NCBI GenBank assembly: GCA_003288255.1 | Contig: CP026600.1 | Location: 2,170,001 to 2,234,000 of the forward strand | Reading direction: 5' to 3' | DNA length: 64,000 nucleotides | Source of the DNA: Clostridiaceae bacterium 14S0207 | GTDB lineage: Bacteria > Bacillota > Clostridia > Clostridiales > Clostridiaceae | Shown here: positions 54,972 to 63,849 of the stretch, one piece after another | Numbering within the stretch: the first letter of the stretch is position 1 | How the letters are laid out: each line of letters begins with the position of its first letter | Position numbers and translations under genes: made by a program | Notes under the pieces: generated by a model | Told to the model about the DNA's origin: nothing | The model's input: the letters and a program-made list of their open reading frames with translations, nothing else | Databases searched by the model: none

Positions 54972-55928
54972 TTAATCTAAAGCTTCATCTAAAGTTTTAA
55001 AAGTATATCCTTGTTTTTTTATATAATCTATTATTCTTGAAAGACTTCTAACTGTAGTTTGTTTTGTTGCAGCATCATGCATTAAAACTACAATATGTTC
55101 TTGTCCTCCTATGGTTTTTTTAACGTTATTAAATAACTTTTCCTCTGGAACATTAAGTCCTTCAGCATCTCCATTTAAACAATTCCAATCTACAAAATGA
55201 TATCCAACCTCATTTACCTTTTTTTGAAAAATAGTTTTATTAAAAGACCCTCCCGGAAATCTTACTATATTACAAGGTTTCTCTTTTAATATACTTTCCA
55301 CTACTTTTTCACATTTTTTAAAATCCTTAATCAAACTTTCTGGATTTCTATAAATTAAATTATAATCATGAGAATGCCCATGATTTGCAATTAAATGTCC
55401 TTCCTCTTTCTCTTTATGTATTAAATCAGGGTTTATTTCTGCCATTTGACCTAATACAAAAAAAGTTGCTTTTATATCATGTTCTTTTAAAATTTCTAAA
55501 ACTTGTGGGGTAATATTTTTAGTTGGTCCATCATCAAAAGTTAAATAGCAAATTTTTTTTCCCCGAAGGTCCTCTTTTTTATTCTTACTTTTTTTAAGAT
55601 TCTTGTCCTCATTTTTATCACTTTTATCTATTACTTCTTGTTTTTTTTCTGTATCCTTTACAGAATTATTCTTGTCCACCTTGACATTAGAAGACGTACC
55701 TAAATTTTTATTTTCTATCTTAACATTATTCTTCTTTTCTCCTTCTGCATAAACATTATAACTTTCAGCAGATACATCGAATAATTTATTTCCAATAAAT
55801 GCTCCTATTAAAAACATCCCTATTATAATTAATGAGTATATAGATATATCCATTATCTTATTTCTTTTTCTCATTTTCTCATTAGTACTTGACTTTCTTT
55901 TTTTTCTTACACGCTCTTGATTTTTCAT
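54972..55928 (-). CDS. Polysaccharide deacetylase (NodB domain), membrane anchored
   Basis: This 318-residue protein starts at the ATG after GGGAGGGATGGTTAAA; a longer frame from 55958 includes this ribosome binding site and is less likely. A basic N-terminus (RVRKKRKSS, MRKRNK) precedes a membrane helix near 27-45. A Lys/Asn/Asp-rich linker of about 80 residues follows, then a NodB domain with LTFDDGPT, NHGHSHDY and RFPGGSFN. It probably N-deacetylates peptidoglycan or another wall polymer outside the membrane. Confidence 0.9.
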   Translation of the reverse strand: MKNQERVRKKRKSSTNEKMRKRNKIMDISIYSLIIIGMFLIGAFIGNKLFDVSAESYNVYAEGEKKNNVKIENKNLGTSSNVKVDKNNSVKDTEKKQEVIDKSDKNEDKNLKKSKNKKEDLRGKKICYLTFDDGPTKNITPQVLEILKEHDIKATFFVLGQMAEINPDLIHKEKEEGHLIANHGHSHDYNLIYRNPESLIKDFKKCEKVVESILKEKPCNIVRFPGGSFNKTIFQKKVNEVGYHFVDWNCLNGDAEGLNVPEEKLFNNVKKTIGGQEHIVVLMHDAATKQTTVRSLSRIIDYIKKQGYTFKTLDEALD

Positions 55929-56010
55929 TTTAACCATCCCTCCCAAATTTCTTGCCACACTATAATTATACTATTTTTGGAAGGAATTAGAAGTTACATT
56001 TTGTTTAATT

Positions 56011-57186
56011 TTACCATTCGCCTGCAATATTAGATTCTTTATGTTCTAGTGAAAACATAGATGTATTGAAATAGTCTCCCGCTACTCCAAATGTAGTATC
56101 TACATTGATCCACTTATTTTTCTCTTGGATATATACTTGATTCCACGCATGACTTACCCAACTTGTACCATCAAATCCCTTTCCTGTTACAAGTCTAACT
56201 TTTATATCATTTGCCCTACACATTGATACAAATAGAGAAGAATAGTCAAAACAAATTCCCTGTCTTGTATTAAATGTATTAACGCTTCCTGATTTCACTG
56301 AAAAATCATTATTTAATACTCTCTTAGCTTTATTATAATCATATTTAATATTAGAACTTATCCATCTATAAATTGTTTTACTTTTTTCATATGAATTTGA
56401 TTTATTTGAAACTAGCCTCTTACTAAATTCATCTATATTTGTGTTAGATTTTATAGCATCATTTAAAGTTATTCCATTATAATAAACTATTACATTTTTA
56501 TTTGAATTAGGTATCTTATCACCAGGTTTTAATTCTTGAATTTCTATCTTAAAGGACTCATTTATTATATTAGGTAACTTTTTAGCTATATTAGAATTGG
56601 TTATAGGGGTTACCACTTCCCTAGAAAGTCTATTATATAATTGAGATCTTGCTATATATTTATTTAATTCTTGACTTATTCCCCCTATACTTAAAGCTGA
56701 ACCATAATTTAAAATAAAACATATTATTATAACATATACAATACTTCTAGGTAATTCAAAAATAGCACCTAAAACTCTTTTAAATCCCTTACTTCTCTTT
56801 TTTGAGATAGATTCGATTCCATCAAAAATAGGATAAAGTATAATGGAATTAATTGTGATAATAATCCATTTTATTATCATATAGATAATAAAAATTATTA
56901 GAGGTAACACAACTAAGTATAGTACAATAAAATTTCCTTGTAAGAATTCAGTAATATTCCTAGGTATTAACTCATAGATTTTTTTAAATATCTGTAAATT
57001 TCTTTTCATGAAAATACCTTTAAAAATAAATATTCCTAAATATATAGATAATAAAAAAGATATTGTACTGGAAATACTGTATATAGTTCTCTTTTGGTCT
57101 ATAGATCTATATGTTAAAAGGAACCCCTTCAAAATAGGATAAAAAAATGCTATTACTAAAATTATGCTTATTGGATCTTTAATCAT
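56011..57186 (-). CDS. Membrane protein with C-terminal transglutaminase-like domain
   Basis: This 391-residue protein has four or five hydrophobic helices in its first 180 residues and a transglutaminase-like (cysteine protease fold) domain after about 250. The triad candidates are Cys in TRQGICFDYSSLF, His in VSHAWNQVYI and Asp in WINVDTTFG. The catalytic domain is probably extracytoplasmic. The start codon directly abuts the recX stop, so translation is probably coupled. Substrate unknown; proteolysis or cross-linking of envelope proteins is possible. Confidence 0.85.
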   Translation of the reverse strand: MIKDPISIILVIAFFYPILKGFLLTYRSIDQKRTIYSISSTISFLLSIYLGIFIFKGIFMKRNLQIFKKIYELIPRNITEFLQGNFIVLYLVVLPLIIFIIYMIIKWIIITINSIILYPIFDGIESISKKRSKGFKRVLGAIFELPRSIVYVIIICFILNYGSALSIGGISQELNKYIARSQLYNRLSREVVTPITNSNIAKKLPNIINESFKIEIQELKPGDKIPNSNKNVIVYYNGITLNDAIKSNTNIDEFSKRLVSNKSNSYEKSKTIYRWISSNIKYDYNKAKRVLNNDFSVKSGSVNTFNTRQGICFDYSSLFVSMCRANDIKVRLVTGKGFDGTSWVSHAWNQVYIQEKNKWINVDTTFGVAGDYFNTSMFSLEHKESNIAGEW

Positions 57187-57822
57187 CTATTCACCCTCTT
57201 CCATAACTTTTTTTAATAAGATATGTACGGTACTAAAGTCATAACCTCTTCTTAGTAAAAAATCATTTAATTTTTTTCTTATTTTTAGCTTATCTTTTTC
57301 ACATCTTACAAGTTGATTATATTTTTTACTTGCTATTTCATATGCTATATCTAATTCCTTATCTTCATCTAAAGAATTTATCTTTTCATTTATTAATTTT
57401 TCATCTACACCCTTTAGTTTTAAATCGTATTTTATTTTATTTTTACCATGCTTTTTTAACTTTTCTTTTATAAATAGTTCCGTATACCTATCATCATTTA
57501 TAAAATCATATTCCTTTAAAAATTCTATTACTCTATTAATAACTTCTTCATTATATTCACATTCCTCTAATTTCTTTCGAACTTCTTTTTCTGTTTTATA
57601 TGATCTTCCTAAATATCTTAAACTTCTACTTTTGGCCTTAATAAAATTATCTTCTGAAATAATATTATTTATTTTTTCTTTATCAATTTCTTCTCCTTTT
57701 TTTATTCCTTGCATATATACTAAAGACATATCACAAGCAATAAAAAATTCTTCATTTACAAAAATATTTACTCTTTCTTTATTCTTTTTTTGAACCTCAA
57801 TTTTTGTTACTAAATTACTCAT
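57187..57822 (-). CDS. recX: RecX regulatory protein
   Basis: This 211-residue cytoplasmic protein regulates RecA filaments. It shows the RecX three-helix repeats: ARSLRYLGRSYKTEKEVRKKL-like (about 60-83), VIEFLKEYDFINDDRYTELF and FLLRRGYDFSTVHILLKKVM at the end. It lies 5 bases after the M16 peptidase gene and abuts the transglutaminase-like gene, which forms a three-gene operon. recA is not in the window. Confidence 0.9.
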   Translation of the reverse strand: MSNLVTKIEVQKKNKERVNIFVNEEFFIACDMSLVYMQGIKKGEEIDKEKINNIISEDNFIKAKSRSLRYLGRSYKTEKEVRKKLEECEYNEEVINRVIEFLKEYDFINDDRYTELFIKEKLKKHGKNKIKYDLKLKGVDEKLINEKINSLDEDKELDIAYEIASKKYNQLVRCEKDKLKIRKKLNDFLLRRGYDFSTVHILLKKVMEEGE

Positions 57823-57827
57823 TTACT

Positions 57828-59084
57828 CTATTCCTCATCATTATTTTCCCTTTTTAAAATATGTACTGTTGGGTTATTTAAAACTTTCTTTGCTATATTA
57901 TAAATATCCTCACTTTTCATTTGTTCTAAACTTTCCATTTCTCTAATAAATTCATATATATCCCTATTTTCCATAACTTGTATTAAAACATATTGTGAAA
58001 GTTCACTAGCATCTTCTAAAGTAGAAATTAAAGAAGTTTTAAATATTTTTTTCATCAAAGTTAGGGTTCTGTCATTAAATACTATATTTTTATTTTTTAT
58101 ATTTTCTATACAATCATATATACATTTGATAGTTTCTTCTATATTTTCATCTTCTACACCTGTATAAATATATAAACTTTTAATATAATCAGAACAATCT
58201 ATTTGAGTATATATATCATAAGCAAGTCCTTTGTTTTCTCTTATTTCTCTAAATAAAATGGAATTCGAACTTTCCCCAAATTTATGATTCAACACTCTAA
58301 GTGCTAATTCCTCCTCATCATTTAAATCAAAAAAAGTATATAAAAACACTATAGTGCTTTGTTCTATTTCTTTTTTACAGGTTTCATAATTTCCAGATAT
58401 ATTATTCTCACATATAATACTAGGTTTATTTATTGAATCCTTCTTCCAAGACTCAAAATATTTTTCAACTAACGCCTTAACCTGTTCATGTTCATAAGAT
58501 GACACAATGGATATTACACTATTATTAGGAACATAATATTTATTATAATACTCCATTAATTTATTTCTTGAGAACGTTCGAATAAGTTTTTCTTTTCCTA
58601 AAACATCTATTTTTAATCCACTTTTTTTAAATCCATATTCATTTACCTTTTTAAAACTTAGATCCTCTAAATCATCCTTACTACTCTTAAGTTCAGATAA
58701 TATAACTCCTCTTTCTTTTTCTAATTCTTCACTTGGGAAAACAGAGTTTATTACCATGTCAGATAAAATACTTAAAGATTCCTCCATCTCATCTTTTAAA
58801 GCTACTATATTATAAACAGTATACATATAATCTGTATATGCATTATATTCTCCCGCTAAGTTTTCTAATTTATTATTTAACTCTTCATTATTTTTTTCTT
58901 CCGTACCCTTAAAAAGCATATGTTCTATAAAATGACTTATACCCTTCTCATCTTCACTTTCATATAGAGCACCTACTTTTACCCCTACATTAATAGCCAT
59001 TAATTCTGTATGCTTTTTAACTGTTACCAATTGTAATCCATTTTTTAAAACTACTTTTTTAGAATCAAAAAACTCTTCTCTCAT
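57828..59084 (-). CDS. M16 family zinc metallopeptidase
   Basis: This 418-residue insulinase/mitochondrial-processing-peptidase-like enzyme has the inverted zinc motif HFIEH near 49-53, with the downstream glutamate in ELNNKLENLAGEYNAYTDYMYTVY. It has the two M16 halves. It resembles the YmxG-type peptidases of Firmicutes, whose substrates are not known. It is first in an operon with recX. The ribosome binding site is AAGGAGAATTTTA. Confidence 0.92.
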   Translation of the reverse strand: MREEFFDSKKVVLKNGLQLVTVKKHTELMAINVGVKVGALYESEDEKGISHFIEHMLFKGTEEKNNEELNNKLENLAGEYNAYTDYMYTVYNIVALKDEMEESLSILSDMVINSVFPSEELEKERGVILSELKSSKDDLEDLSFKKVNEYGFKKSGLKIDVLGKEKLIRTFSRNKLMEYYNKYYVPNNSVISIVSSYEHEQVKALVEKYFESWKKDSINKPSIICENNISGNYETCKKEIEQSTIVFLYTFFDLNDEEELALRVLNHKFGESSNSILFREIRENKGLAYDIYTQIDCSDYIKSLYIYTGVEDENIEETIKCIYDCIENIKNKNIVFNDRTLTLMKKIFKTSLISTLEDASELSQYVLIQVMENRDIYEFIREMESLEQMKSEDIYNIAKKVLNNPTVHILKRENNDEE

Positions 59085-59350
59085 TAAAATTCTCCTTTTA
59101 AAATAAAAGTATATTATTTAAAATAATAACATACTTTTTATAATTTTACCCATTTAGTTTAATTATAAAAATCATACTATGGAATAAATATTAATATTTA
59201 TTCCATAAACTTCATCTATAACATGTAATATTTCTCATTAATATATAGTTAACTACAATTACATATTCACTTATCTTCATGCAATGATTTACAATAATCA
59301 AAGAATAGTATATTATTAATTATAGAATTTGTCGTATAAGGAGAATTGTA

Positions 59351-59749
59351 GTGGAAAATTGTTTAAGTTTTAACACATCCTCTTGTAAAAATATAGAGGA
59401 TTATAAAAATGATATAAAAACTAATATTATAGACATTTTAGATAGTAATGAAAAATTAAATTTTGCCTTGGTTGTTAAGAAATCAAATATTTCTCCAATC
59501 ATTATAAAAAAATATCCTGAACTTAGAATATATATATTAGAAAATATAGATTATTATAAAGAGATTAAAATGATAGATAATAAAATATCTAAAGCTACTA
59601 CTAGAATACTAGCTTCAAAAGAAAGTTTAACCTTTATGGCAATTATGAAAAGATGCAGATTTACATCAACTATGATGTATAAAAACAGTTATATTAAAGA
59701 AAAAGTTATAAAAACTATAAAAGAAAATAAAAATTCAATTAAACTTTAA
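59351..59749 (+). CDS. Small protein with two DUF6262-like helix-turn-helix repeats
   Basis: I do not recognise this 132-residue protein as a whole. It starts at GTG after AAGGAGAATTGTA. Two similar blocks are visible: NFALVVKKSNISPIIIKKYP near 37-56 and TFMAIMKRCRFTSTMMYKNS near 94-113, each followed by a leucine/isoleucine-rich helix. The pattern resembles the DUF6262 type linked to transposons. No transposase is nearby; a nucleic-acid-binding role is inference. Confidence 0.6.
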   Translation: MENCLSFNTSSCKNIEDYKNDIKTNIIDILDSNEKLNFALVVKKSNISPIIIKKYPELRIYILENIDYYKEIKMIDNKISKATTRILASKESLTFMAIMKRCRFTSTMMYKNSYIKEKVIKTIKENKNSIKL

Positions 59750-59847
59750 AAAAGCTTAATTGAATTTTTTTAAACCATAAATACTTGCTTTATAATATAA
59801 CTATTTCCTATATTTAACATTCCTTCAAAATTTCTTTAACTATTGAT

Positions 59848-59876
59848 TTGACTGTATTGTTAAAAAGTATTAAAAT
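59848..59876 (+). promoter_or_regulatory. Predicted queT promoter
   Basis: TTGACT and TAAAAT lie exactly 17 bases apart. Transcription would start near 59883, about 20 bases before the riboswitch. Confidence 0.6.
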
Positions 59877-59902
59877 AAATTAGTATTAAAAAAATACATC
59901 TT

Positions 59903-59946
59903 AGACAGTTCGAAACCATCCTGTCTATAAATAAAACTATGGAGGG
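59903..59946 (+). ncRNA. PreQ1-I-type riboswitch upstream of queT
   Basis: P1 is AGACAG (59903-59908) paired with CTGTCT (59921-59926). An A-rich tail follows (ATAAATAAAACT). CCAT in the loop (59916-59919) can pair with ATGG (59939-59942) to form the second pseudoknot stem, which adjoins the GGAGGG ribosome binding site. This is the preQ1-I layout, and control would be at translation. The downstream gene is a queuosine-precursor transporter, which supports the call. Confidence 0.85.
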
Positions 59947-59951
59947 ATATT

Positions 59952-60461
59952 ATGATTAAGTCAAATTCTTTTGGAGCAAAAAAAATTGCTCTAGTAGCTA
60001 TTTTAGCTGCTATTTATAGTGTCTTAACTTTAGCTTTATCATTTTTAAGTTATGGCCCTATACAATTTAGACTTGCTGAGGGATTAACAGTTTTACCTTA
60101 TTTCTCACCCTATGCTGTCTGGGGACTTTTTATTGGTTGTATACTATCAAATATAATAAGTCCCATGGGAATTCCTGATTTAATATTTGGTTCATTAGCA
60201 ACATTAATAGGCGCAATAATAACCTATTATATTGGTAAAAGTAACTTAAAACATAAAAAATTGCTTGCACCTTTACCAGCTGTTATTATAAATGCTGTTA
60301 TTATAGGTATTATGATTAAAATTCTTTATGTTAAAGATGTTCCCCTATATTTAAACATGCTATATGTTGGTATAGGACAATTACTTTGTTGCTATGGATT
60401 AGGTTTTCCTTTAATTAATATAATAGAAAAAAATTCAGTAATTAAAAATTACTTAAAATAA
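59952..60461 (+). CDS. queT: QueT family queuosine precursor transporter (ECF S component)
   Basis: This 169-residue membrane protein has about five hydrophobic helices and the QueT signature LSYGPIQFRLAEGLTVLPYF near 31-50. QueT proteins are substrate-capture components of energy-coupling-factor importers; they take up preQ1 or related precursors for queuosine in tRNA. The general ECF module is elsewhere. Translation is probably shut down by preQ1 through the leader riboswitch. A hairpin follows. Confidence 0.95.
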   Translation: MIKSNSFGAKKIALVAILAAIYSVLTLALSFLSYGPIQFRLAEGLTVLPYFSPYAVWGLFIGCILSNIISPMGIPDLIFGSLATLIGAIITYYIGKSNLKHKKLLAPLPAVIINAVIIGIMIKILYVKDVPLYLNMLYVGIGQLLCCYGLGFPLINIIEKNSVIKNYLK

Positions 60462-60467
60462 GGATTT

Positions 60468-60492
60468 AAGATCATCTTTTAGATGATCTTTT
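60468..60492 (+). terminator. Terminator after queT
   Basis: AAGATCATCT pairs with AGATGATCTT around a TT loop and is followed by a T-run. Confidence 0.85.
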
Positions 60493-60866
60493 ATTTTTTT
60501 ATTGAAATAGAAGTTATCACATAAATTTATTTATTGAATTATAAATTGCATATTTATAACATAAATATATTATAAATTTTATTTAATATATAAAATTAAT
60601 CATTACACTAAATATTATTTCATTACTTATGTCGTAACTTGTATTTTTTTTATTAATATGAAATTTTAGAATATAAGTTCATGTAGATGAATTTATATTA
60701 ATATTTTATTGTGATTTTTTTAACTTTTAATATTTTTCATATAATTTTTACTTTTTAATCAAAATGCCTAGAAAGTAATTAATTATTGTTTTATAATAAC
60801 AATATGAATTAATAAATTCATTTTTTCTATGGTTAAAAATTTACCTATAGATTTCACAAAAATTAA

Positions 60867-60913
60867 CTATAGAAAAGAGTTTATATAAAGCTATTAAAAA
60901 CTTTTTTCTATAG
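60867..60913 (+). promoter_or_regulatory. Inverted repeat in the rnfC leader
   Basis: CTATAGAAAAGAGTTT (60867-60882) and AAACTTTTTTCTATAG (60898-60913) match at 15 of 16 pairs. A third CTATAG occurs at 60845-60850. No T-run follows, so it may be an operator or an RNA structure rather than a terminator. Confidence 0.5.
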
Positions 60914-60937
60914 TCAAATTAGAAAGGAAGTAATACT

Positions 60938-62290
60938 ATGGAGTTGCTAACTTTTAAAAAAGGTGTATATCCACCTCACGGCAAACATTTAAGCGAAAAA
61001 AAACCTATAGAAGAATACCTTCCTAAGGGTGACCTAGTATTTCCTTTATCTCAACACATAGGAGCTCCTTGTGATGCTCTAGTAAAAAAGGGAGATAGAG
61101 TTTTAGTTGGTCAAAAAATTGGAGAATCACAAGCTTTTGTGTCAGCTCCTATATATAGCAGTGTATCTGGTACAGTAAAAAATGTCACACCTATGATGAC
61201 TGCAATGGGTACTAAGGCAATGTCTATAATTATAGAAAATGATAACCTATATGAATTGTATCCAGAAAACTTAAAAAAGAAAGACTTTACTGATCTTTCA
61301 AACGAAGAAATAGTTGCCCTAATAAAAGAAGCTGGTATAGTTGGTATGGGTGGTGCCACTTTTCCAACTCATATCAAATTATCTCCTCCTAAAGACAAAG
61401 TTATTGACAGCATTATAGTAAACGGTGCTGAATGCGAACCGTACCTTACTTGCGACCATAGACTTATGCTTGAAGAAGGAGAAAAAATTGTTGAAGGTTT
61501 AAAAGTTATTCTAAAACTTTTCCCTAATGCTAAAGGGTATATTGGAATTGAAAATAACAAACCTGATGCTATTGAAAAAATGAATACCTTAGTAAAAGGT
61601 GAACACAATATTGAAGTAAAAACTTTAAAAACAAAGTATCCTCAAGGAGCTGAAAAACAGTTAATTTATGCAATTACTCATCGTGAGGTTCCTTCTGGTA
61701 AACTTCCAGCTGATGTTGGATGTATTGTTCAAAACATAGGAACTGTGGCCCAAATTTATAACACTATTACTGAAGGTACTCCTCTTATTGAAAGAATAGT
61801 AACTGTAACTGGTGAAGCCATTAAAGAACCTAAAAATTTAAAAGTAAAATTAGGTACTTCTGTAAGAGAGTTAATTGAGGCCTGTGGAGGATTTAAAGAA
61901 GATCCTGTTAAAATAATTTCTGGTGGACCAATGATGGGTATGACCGTAGGTTCCATAGATATTCCTGTTACAAAGGGAACTTCCGGTATTCTTTGTCTTA
62001 CTAAGAAAATGGCAGTTTTACCTGATCCATCTAACTGTATTAGATGTGGACGATGTGTACAAGCGTGTCCTATGAATCTAGTTCCTTCAAAACTTGCATC
62101 TTTATCAGCAAGAAGTGAATTAGAAGATTTTGAAAAAATGCATGGCTTAGATTGTATTGAATGTGGCTGTTGTACTTTTGTATGTCCTGCAAAAAAACAT
62201 CTAATTCAGTCAATTCGTGTGGCAAAACGTACTGTTATTGCTAACAAAAGAAAACAGCCTAAAAAAACATTAGAAAAATGTAAAGCTTAG
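60938..62290 (+). CDS. rnfC: Electron transport complex subunit RnfC
   Basis: This 450-residue peripheral subunit carries NADH/FMN- and iron-sulfur-binding domains of the Rnf complex, which links ferredoxin and NAD to Na+ or H+ transport. A glycine-rich nucleotide-type motif KEAGIVGMGGATFPTH lies near 130-145. Two 4Fe-4S motifs follow: CIRCGRCVQACP near 366-377 and CIECGCCTFVCP near 405-416. It is first in rnfC-D-G-E. The ribosome binding site is AGAAAGGAAG. Confidence 0.97.
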   Translation: MELLTFKKGVYPPHGKHLSEKKPIEEYLPKGDLVFPLSQHIGAPCDALVKKGDRVLVGQKIGESQAFVSAPIYSSVSGTVKNVTPMMTAMGTKAMSIIIENDNLYELYPENLKKKDFTDLSNEEIVALIKEAGIVGMGGATFPTHIKLSPPKDKVIDSIIVNGAECEPYLTCDHRLMLEEGEKIVEGLKVILKLFPNAKGYIGIENNKPDAIEKMNTLVKGEHNIEVKTLKTKYPQGAEKQLIYAITHREVPSGKLPADVGCIVQNIGTVAQIYNTITEGTPLIERIVTVTGEAIKEPKNLKVKLGTSVRELIEACGGFKEDPVKIISGGPMMGMTVGSIDIPVTKGTSGILCLTKKMAVLPDPSNCIRCGRCVQACPMNLVPSKLASLSARSELEDFEKMHGLDCIECGCCTFVCPAKKHLIQSIRVAKRTVIANKRKQPKKTLEKCKA

Positions 62291-62339
62291 GTTCCAAAGT
62301 TGGATATAATGTAAAAAATAATAAGGGGTGACTTTAATA

Positions 62340-63272
62340 ATGAGCGAACCAATGTTAACCTTATCTTCATCCCCTCATGTAAGGTCAAAAGACACTGTCC
62401 AAACTATTATGAGGGATGTTGTTATAGCTTTAATACCCGCTGCTATTGCTGGTGTATATTATTTTAAATGGCATGCACTATTAGTAATGATTACTGCAGT
62501 TCTTTCTTCCGTATTATCAGAATATTTATGGCAAAAATGGACTCATCAAAAAATAACTATATCTGATTATAGTGCAGTAGTTACTGGATTACTACTTGCA
62601 TTTAACGTACCACCTTCTCTTCCTCTTTGGATGGTAGTATTAGGTAGTATCTTTGCAATCATAGTAGTTAAACAATTATTTGGTGGTTTGGGTCAAAATA
62701 TAATTAACCCTGCCCTAGCTGCAAGAGCTGTTTTACTTGCATCATGGCCTGTAGCTATGACTAAATGGACTATTGATGGTGTCGCTACTGCAACTCCTCT
62801 TGCTATGTTAAAAGCTGGAGAAGGTACTCTACCAACATTATCTCAAGTTTTTCTTGGACATATTGGCGGTTGTATTGGTGAAACTTCAGCACTTGCTCTT
62901 TTAATAGGTGCTGCATACTTATTATATAAAAAAATAATATCTTGGGAAATTCCTGTATTTTATATAGGTACCGTAGCTATTTTAACTACCATAATAGGTA
63001 GAAATGGCTTCATGACTGGAAATGGATTATATGAAATCTTTACTGGTGGATTAATGCTTGGTGCATTTTTTATGGCAACAGATTATACTACTTCTCCAAT
63101 GACTAAAAACGGCAAAATAGTTTTTGCTATTGGTTGTGGAGTATTAGCAACTGTAATCCGTATATTTGGTGGATATCCTGAAGGTGTATCTTACTCAATA
63201 CTAATAATGAATTTATTTGTTCCTTTAATAGATAAATATATCACTCCTAAAATTTTTGGGGAGGTGAAGTAA
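62340..63272 (+). CDS. rnfD: Electron transport complex subunit RnfD
   Basis: This 310-residue membrane subunit has about nine helices. I use the ATG at 62340; the GTG at 62328 lies within the AAGGGGTGA ribosome binding site. Thr152 in VATATPLAML matches the site where FMN is covalently bound in the family. It follows rnfC by 49 bases and abuts rnfG by one base. Confidence 0.97.
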   Translation: MSEPMLTLSSSPHVRSKDTVQTIMRDVVIALIPAAIAGVYYFKWHALLVMITAVLSSVLSEYLWQKWTHQKITISDYSAVVTGLLLAFNVPPSLPLWMVVLGSIFAIIVVKQLFGGLGQNIINPALAARAVLLASWPVAMTKWTIDGVATATPLAMLKAGEGTLPTLSQVFLGHIGGCIGETSALALLIGAAYLLYKKIISWEIPVFYIGTVAILTTIIGRNGFMTGNGLYEIFTGGLMLGAFFMATDYTTSPMTKNGKIVFAIGCGVLATVIRIFGGYPEGVSYSILIMNLFVPLIDKYITPKIFGEVK

Positions 63273-63273
63273 G

Positions 63274-63849
63274 ATGGAAAAGCAAGAAAACATCTTTAAA
63301 TTAGGTATTATACTTCTTATCATCACTGCATGCGCTGGTTTAATTTTAGGTGTAGTACATGAGGTAACTGCTGACCCTATAAAAAAACAAGAAAAACTTA
63401 ATAATGAAAATGCTATGAAAGAAATTTTAAGTAAAGCCGATAGTTTCAAAGTAAAAGAAATGAAACTTTCTCAAAATGTGTTAGAAGTAAACGAAGCTGC
63501 AAAAGGTAGTAACGTTATTGGTTATGCTATAAAAATGCAAACTAAAGGTTATGGTGGACAAATTCAATTAATGGTTGGTATTTCTAATGATGGGAAATTA
63601 TCAGGAATAAAAATCATTACTCAAACTGAAACACCTGGTTTAGGTGCAAATTCTACTAAACCTTCTTTCTATGGTCAATATAAAGACAAACCTATAAAAG
63701 AAGATTTAGCTGTTGTTAAAGCCTCACCATCAAAAGATAATGAAATTCAAGCAATGTCAGGAGCCACTATTACTTCAAAAGCAGTAACTTCTGGTGTTAA
63801 TGAAGCTATAAAATTTTATAAAGAAAATTTAAAAGGAGGTAATAAATAA
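63274..63849 (+). CDS. rnfG: Electron transport complex subunit RnfG
   Basis: This 191-residue subunit has one N-terminal membrane helix (about 9-30) and an extracytoplasmic FMN-binding domain. The flavinylation motif SGATITS places FMN on Thr165. Another family element is [13 protein letters not shown]. Its stop overlaps the rnfE start by one base (TAATG), so translation is probably coupled. Confidence 0.97.
   Translation: MEKQENIFKLGIILLIITACAGLILGVVHEVTADPIKKQEKLNNENAMKEILSKADSFKVKEMKLSQNVLEVNEAAKGSNVIGYAIKMQTKGYGGQIQLMVGISNDGKLSGIKIITQTETPGLGANSTKPSFYGQYKDKPIKEDLAVVKASPSKDNEIQAMSGATITSKAVTSGVNEAIKFYKENLKGGNK

Larger units (their letters stand above)
60462..60937. other. Intergenic region between queT and rnfC
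   Basis: 476 AT-rich bases. It begins with the queT terminator and ends with an inverted repeat before rnfC. A quasi-palindrome TTGTTTTATAATAACAA at 60786-60802 is one base shorter than a Rex site. I found no convincing promoter pair or gene. Confidence 0.45.

Noticed and set aside
60786-60802. Rex operator before rnfC (TTGTTTTATAATAACAA)
   Set aside because: It is 17 bases and lacks the TTAA half-site pattern of the 18-base Rex site; the match may be chance in AT-rich DNA.
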